Assembly (NCBI RefSeq): GCF_004331465.1 | Contig: NZ_SJKB01000001.1 | Span: 1 to 64,000 of the forward strand | Source: Kribbella pittospori | Lineage (GTDB): Bacteria; Actinomycetota; Actinomycetes; Propionibacteriales; Kribbellaceae | DNA: 64,000 bases | Direction of reading: 5' to 3' | Shown: piece after piece, positions 60,118 through 64,000 of the stretch | Layout of the letters: every line of letters begins with the position of its first letter | How positions within the stretch are numbered: the stretch's first letter is position 1 | Notes under the pieces: generated by a model | What the model was told of the DNA's origin: nothing | What the model saw: the letters and a program-made list of their open reading frames with translations, nothing else | Databases searched by the model: none | Translations under genes and position numbers: made by a program

Positions 60118-62049
60118 CTAGACGACCGAGAGTGGCAGGAGCTTCTTGCCGGTGGGGCCGATCTGGATCTCGGTGCCCATCTGGGGGCAGACGCCGCAGT
60201 CGAAACAGGGGGTCCAGCGGCAGTCCTCGACCTCGATCGCGCCGTCCTCCTCGAGCGAGTCCTGCCAGTCCTCCCACAGCCAGTCGCGGTCGAGGCCCGA
60301 GTCCAGGTGGTCCCAGGGCAGGACTTCGGCGTACTCGCGCTCGCGGGTGGTGTACCAGGCCAGGTCGACCGGCTCGCCGGCCAGCGCCTTCTCGGCGGAC
60401 GCGACCCAGCGGTCGTAGGAGAAGTGCTCGCTCCAGCCGTCGAAGCGGCCGCCGTCGCGCCAGACCTGCTCGATGATGCGGCCGACCCGGCGGTCGCCGC
60501 GGGACAGCAGGCCCTCGATGATGCCGGGCTTGCCGTCGTGGTACCGGAAGCCGATCGCCTTGGCGTAGCCCTTGTCGGAGCGGATCGCGGCGGCCAGCTT
60601 GGACAGCCGCGCGTCGGTCTCCTCGGCGCCGAGCTGCGAGGCCCACTGGAACGGCGTGTGCGGCTTCGGCACGAACCCGCCGATCGACACCGTGCACCGG
60701 ATGTCACGCCGGCCGGACACCTCGCGTCCGGTCGCGATCACCTTCTTGGCCAGGTCGGCGATCGCCAGCACGTCCTCGTCGGTCTCGGTCGGCAGGCCGC
60801 ACATGAAGTACAGCTTCACCTGCCGCCAGCCATGCCCGTACGCCGCCGCCACGGTGCGGATCAGGTCCTCCTCGGTGACCATCTTGTTGATCACCTTGCG
60901 CATCCGGTCCGATCCGCCCTCGGGGGCGAAGGTCAGGCCGCTGCGCCGGCCGTTGCGGGAGAACTCGTTGGCCAGCGTGATGTTGAACGCGTCGACCCTT
61001 GTCGAAGGCAACGAAAGCGAGACGTTGCTGCCCTCGTACCGGTCGCCGAGGCCCTTGGCCACGTCTGCGATCTCGCTGTGGTCGGCGGACGACAGGCTGA
61101 GCAGCCCGACCTCCTCGAAGCCGGACTGCTTCAGCCCGTTCTCGACCATGTCTCCGATCGTGGTGATGCTGCGCTCACGCACCGGCCGGGTGATCATGCC
61201 CGCCTGGCAGAACCGGCAGCCGCGGGTGCAGCCGCGGAAGATCTCCACCGAGTACCGCTCGTGCACAGTCTCGGCCAGCGGGACCAGCGGCTTCTTCGGA
61301 TACGGCCAGGCGTCCAGGTCCATCACCGTGTGCTTGGCCGTCCGCCACGGCACGCCCGGACGGTTCGGCGCGACGCGCTTGATCCGGCCGTCGGCGAGGT
61401 ACTCGACCGTGAAGAACTTCGGGATGTAGACGCCACCGGAGGCCGCCAGGCGCATCAGCACCTCGTCGCGCCCGCCCGGGCTGCCCTCGTCCTTCCACTC
61501 CCGGATCACGTCCGAGATCGCCAGCACGATCTCCTCGCCGTCACCCAGTACGGCGGCGTCGATGAAGTCGGCGATCGGCTCAGGATTGAACGCGGCGTGC
61601 CCGCCGGCCAGCACGATCGGGTCCTCGTCGGTCCGGTCGGCGGCGTACAGCGGGATCCCGGCCAGGTCGAGCGCGGTGAGCATGTTGGTGTAGCCGAGCT
61701 CGGTGGAGAACGACAGCCCGAACACGTCGAAGGCCCGGACCGGCCGGTGGCTGTCGAGGGTGAACTGCGGGATGTCGTTGTCCCGCATCACCTTCTCCAT
61801 GTCCGGCCAGACGGAGTACGTCCGCTCGGCCAGGATGTGGTCGCGCTCGTTCAGCACCTCGTAGAGGATCTGGACGCCCTGGTTGGGCAGACCGACCTCG
61901 TACGCGTCCGGGTACATCAGGGCCCAGCGGACGCTTGCCGAGTCCCAGTCCTTGCTGACCGAGTTCAGCTCGCCTCCGACGTACTGGATCGGCTTCTGCA
62001 CGCTCGGCAGCAGCGCCTCCAGGCGCGGGAACAGGGATTCGACGCTCAT
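60118..62049 (-). CDS. TIGR03960-type B12-binding radical SAM protein
   Basis: A 643-residue enzyme. The N-terminal third resembles a B12-binding domain (FDVFGLSFSTELGYTNML ... VLAGGHAAFNPEPIADFIDAAVLGDGEE). The radical SAM cluster motif is C274-x3-C278-x2-C281 in GCTRGCRFCQAG, followed by a TIM-barrel region (FAPEGGSDRMRKVINK). The C-terminal part has a Cys pair (CRWTPCFDCGVCPQMG). In many actinobacteria this gene stands between rodA and an rne/rplU block on the same strand. Here it is on the opposite strand and 9.3 kb away. Its reaction is not established; a link to tRNA or cofactor modification has been proposed. Confidence 0.93.
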   Translation of the reverse strand: MSVESLFPRLEALLPSVQKPIQYVGGELNSVSKDWDSASVRWALMYPDAYEVGLPNQGVQILYEVLNERDHILAERTYSVWPDMEKVMRDNDIPQFTLDSHRPVRAFDVFGLSFSTELGYTNMLTALDLAGIPLYAADRTDEDPIVLAGGHAAFNPEPIADFIDAAVLGDGEEIVLAISDVIREWKDEGSPGGRDEVLMRLAASGGVYIPKFFTVEYLADGRIKRVAPNRPGVPWRTAKHTVMDLDAWPYPKKPLVPLAETVHERYSVEIFRGCTRGCRFCQAGMITRPVRERSITTIGDMVENGLKQSGFEEVGLLSLSSADHSEIADVAKGLGDRYEGSNVSLSLPSTRVDAFNITLANEFSRNGRRSGLTFAPEGGSDRMRKVINKMVTEEDLIRTVAAAYGHGWRQVKLYFMCGLPTETDEDVLAIADLAKKVIATGREVSGRRDIRCTVSIGGFVPKPHTPFQWASQLGAEETDARLSKLAAAIRSDKGYAKAIGFRYHDGKPGIIEGLLSRGDRRVGRIIEQVWRDGGRFDGWSEHFSYDRWVASAEKALAGEPVDLAWYTTREREYAEVLPWDHLDSGLDRDWLWEDWQDSLEEDGAIEVEDCRWTPCFDCGVCPQMGTEIQIGPTGKKLLPLSVV

Positions 62050-62102
62050 CGAGTACTTCCGGTCGGGGTCAGAGCGCCTACCAGCCTAACGCCGGTGACC
62101 GG

Positions 62103-63104
62103 CTATCCCCGCATCGGAGCGGGACCTGTGCTGGGCCGGATGACCAGCCGGGCCTGGAGGGTCCGGGTACGACGGCCTTTGCGGCCCTGGAGGAAGGGTG
62201 ACAGCAGGCGCCACGCCTCCTGGCCGAACTCCGTCTGCGGCATGGCGATGGTGGTCAGGCCGGGGGAGGTGTACCGGGCGTAGACGATGTCGTCGAAACC
62301 GGCCACGGACACCCGGTCGGGGACCGCCAACCCGAGCTCCTGCAGCCGGGCCAGCGCGCCGAGCGCGACCAGGTCGTTGAAGCCGATCAGGCAGGTGGCG
62401 CCGGTGGCGAGGGCCTCGTCGGCGGCCGCGTGGCCGTCGTCCAGCATCGCGCCGGCGGGAATCCGGAGGAGCTTCGTCCGGCTCCGGATCGACGACTGGA
62501 GGGCGGACCAGCGATCACTCTCCGCCGCGGCCTCGGCGGGACCGGCGAGGTAGCAGAGCCGGGTGTGACCGAGAGCATCGAGATGACGGCAGAGCGCATC
62601 GACCGCGTCCTGGCTGTCGACGGTGACCGAGGGGAACAGGCTGCGGGCCGGCTTGCGGTTGACCACCACGATCGGCTCGTCGAGCTCGGACAGTCCGGCC
62701 AGGTCCGGCGTACTCATCCGGGGGCCGCAGAGGATCAGGCCGTCGCTCTGGCGGGCCAGCTCGTGCAGGTGGCGCATCTCTTCGCCGGGCTGCTCGTTGG
62801 CGTCGGCGACCAGGGTGCGGTAGCCGTCCTTCTCGGCCTCGGCCGAGATGCCTTTGAGGATGGCGGCAAAGAGTGGGTTGGCCAGGTCGGGGACCAGGAC
62901 GCCGACGATGCCGGTCCGGCCGCGGGAGAGGTTCTGCGCGGTCCCACTCGGGCGATAGCCGAGCCGGGTGGCGACGTCGCGGACCCGGGTGACGATCTCC
63001 GGATCGACGGTGGGGGTGCCGTTCATGACCCTGGACACGGTGGACTTCGAGACGCCCGCAGCCGCCGCGACGCTCAGGATCGTCACCTGCCTGGTCCGGC
63101 GCAC
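62103..63104 (-). CDS. LacI family transcriptional repressor
   Basis: A 333-residue repressor. The helix-turn-helix and hinge are at 8-60 (VTILSVAAAAGVSKSTVSRVMNGTPTVDPEIVTRVRDVATRLGYRPS). The sugar-binding core follows, with TGIVGVLVPDLANPLFAAILKGI and the C-terminal VAGFDDIVYARYTSPGLTTI. The effector is probably an oligosaccharide or uronate from the GH67 pathway. The GTG start follows GGAGG. The two palindromes in its promoter region indicate autoregulation and repression of the divergent glucuronidase gene. Confidence 0.95.
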   Translation of the reverse strand: MRRTRQVTILSVAAAAGVSKSTVSRVMNGTPTVDPEIVTRVRDVATRLGYRPSGTAQNLSRGRTGIVGVLVPDLANPLFAAILKGISAEAEKDGYRTLVADANEQPGEEMRHLHELARQSDGLILCGPRMSTPDLAGLSELDEPIVVVNRKPARSLFPSVTVDSQDAVDALCRHLDALGHTRLCYLAGPAEAAAESDRWSALQSSIRSRTKLLRIPAGAMLDDGHAAADEALATGATCLIGFNDLVALGALARLQELGLAVPDRVSVAGFDDIVYARYTSPGLTTIAMPQTEFGQEAWRLLSPFLQGRKGRRTRTLQARLVIRPSTGPAPMRG

Positions 63105-63121
63105 ACAACCTCCACGTGACT

Positions 63122-63135
63122 AGGAACCGGTTCCT
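63122..63135. promoter_or_regulatory. LacI-type operator 1
   Basis: AGGAACCGGTTCCT, a perfect 14-bp palindrome with the central CCGG of LacI-family sites. It lies 18 bases upstream of the repressor start codon on the minus strand. Confidence 0.85.
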
Positions 63136-63245
63136 GAAAACCTACCGCGCCGACTGTGTATTCGACAGCTCACGGACCAGGAATCCCTGCCATGACACGT
63201 GTTTCATGACTCCGCGCCCTTGACTGTGGTCTATGCCGAACCTAC

Positions 63246-63267
63246 GGTCAGGAACCGGTTCCTGACC
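63246..63267. promoter_or_regulatory. LacI-type operator 2
   Basis: A perfect 22-bp palindrome centred on GGAACCGGTTCC with GGTCA/TGACC flanks, 21 bases before the glucuronidase ATG. Its centre is 128 bp from operator 1, close to twelve helical turns, suitable for looping. Confidence 0.88.
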
Positions 63268-63288
63268 GCCCACAGGAAGGACGTCGAC

Positions 63289-64000
63289 ATGAAGTTCACC
63301 CGGCGACAGGTGTTGCTGACCGGCGGAGCGCTCACAGCGGCCGGCCTGATCCGCCCCGAATTCGCCGCGGGGCTTCCCGACGAGGACGGGTACGAGCTGT
63401 GGCTGCGGTACCGCAAGGTCGACCGGGCCGATCTGCTGGCGGAGTACCGCCGGACCTTCACCCATCTCGTCGCTCCGACTGCCGCCAACGGCGACGTACT
63501 GCGCTCCGCGGCGACCGAAGTACTTCAGGGCCTGTCAGGTCTGACCGGGCGCACCGTCACGCAGCAGTCCAACATCCAGCGTGACGGCGCAGTCATCATC
63601 GGGACGCCTGCCACCTCGGCGCTGGTCGCGCAGTACGTCGACCGGGCCGAGCTCCGCGCCCTCGGCCCGGACGGGTACGTCGTCCTGAGTCGACGGATCG
63701 CCGGGCACGCCACGACTGTGGTCGCCAGTGAGGGAAAGCGCGGGGTGCTCTACGGCATCTTCCACCTGCTGCGGCTGCTGCAGACACAGCGTGACGTCGG
63801 CGGGCTCGACATCCATGAACGGCCGGCCAACGCGCTTCGCCTGGTCGACCACTGGGACAACCTGGATCGCAGTGTCGAACGCGGGTACGCCGGTGAGTCG
63901 ATCTTCGACTGGGACGCGCTGCCGACGACTGGGCAGCGGATGACCGACTACGCCCGTACCCTCGCGTCAGTCGGCCTCAGCGGAACGGTGGTCAACAACG
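63289..64000 (+). CDS. Alpha-glucuronidase, GH67, partial at window end
   Basis: An incomplete gene; 237 codons are visible. It starts with a Tat signal (TRRQVLLTGGALTAAGLI). EDGYELWLRYRKVD is the opening of GH67 enzymes, followed by the N-terminal domain (VIIGTPATSALV ... KRGVLYGIFHLLRLLQ) and NLDRSVERGYAGESIFDW, the beginning of the catalytic barrel. GH67 removes 4-O-methyl-glucuronic acid from the ends of xylo-oligosaccharides. Family members are usually intracellular, so the export signal is noteworthy. AGGAAGG precedes the ATG. It is controlled by the LacI operator 21 bases upstream. Confidence 0.9.
   Translation, partial: MKFTRRQVLLTGGALTAAGLIRPEFAAGLPDEDGYELWLRYRKVDRADLLAEYRRTFTHLVAPTAANGDVLRSAATEVLQGLSGLTGRTVTQQSNIQRDGAVIIGTPATSALVAQYVDRAELRALGPDGYVVLSRRIAGHATTVVASEGKRGVLYGIFHLLRLLQTQRDVGGLDIHERPANALRLVDHWDNLDRSVERGYAGESIFDWDALPTTGQRMTDYARTLASVGLSGTVVNN

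Noticed and set aside
1..64000. Mobile elements, prophage, integrases, CRISPR-Cas or known defence systems
   Set aside because: No transposase, integrase, phage structural gene, Cas gene or repeat-spacer array was seen on either strand.

Overview
The window is high-GC DNA from an actinomycete. Supporting features are many GTG starts, several promoters of the leaderless TANNNT type, a ClpP1-ClpP2-ClpX cluster with a ClgR-like box, DUF4233 next to folC, and an ndk-mreBCD-mrdA-rodA cell-wall block. Gene content and order suggest Kribbella or a close relative; this is inference from recalled family knowledge, not a database match. No transposase, integrase, phage gene or CRISPR array was seen.

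Layout. 1-3.3 kb: small accessory genes (ParB-like, GNAT, DinB-like, DUF4395). 3.3-8.3 kb: conserved proteostasis block: tRNA-Gly, tRNA-Pro, tig, clpP1, clpP2, clpX, with a possible leaderless small ORF and a ClgR-like operator between tig and clpP1. 8.35-24.2 kb: a divergent carbohydrate locus. The leftward arm encodes a sugar-binding lipoprotein, a Gfo/Idh/MocA dehydrogenase, a heparinase II/III-type lyase, two amidohydrolase-fold proteins (one lacking its metal ligands), an unusual regulator and a class III aminotransferase. The rightward arm encodes two ABC permeases, a Tat-exported protein, an FAH-family enzyme, NagB, a SIS protein and NagA. Together they look like uptake, cleavage and catabolism of an amino-sugar/uronate-type glycan, with the transport ATPase supplied from elsewhere.

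24.2-40 kb: regulators and secreted proteins: a LuxR regulator, cupin, DUF1304, a PhoD phosphatase, a secreted repeat protein, an ECF sigma/anti-sigma pair divergent from a COG4315-type lipoprotein, OmpR-like and TrmB regulators, a 1335-residue subtilase with kelch repeats, a PEBP lipoprotein, a phosphodiester glycosidase and an AEC transporter. 40.1-50.8 kb: conserved housekeeping block: valS (left), then folC, DUF4233, ndk, mreB, mreC, mreD, mrdA, rodA (right).

50.9-60.1 kb: an accessory segment between rodA and the TIGR03960-type radical SAM gene. It holds a peptidase/lectin module: an M43 metallopeptidase with a Gly-Met repeat and seven PLL-like propeller blades, a small ORF with a probable CTG start, an M28 peptidase ending in one blade of the same type, and a tyrosine-phosphatase/HAD fusion. 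None of the two peptidases has a recognisable signal peptide. 60.1-64 kb: the radical SAM gene on the opposite strand, then a LacI regulator divergent from a GH67 alpha-glucuronidase cut by the window end, with two palindromic operators between them.

Intergenic stretches are short; only 5095-5501 exceeds 300 bases, and its contents are listed. In 1-224 I see nothing I can support.
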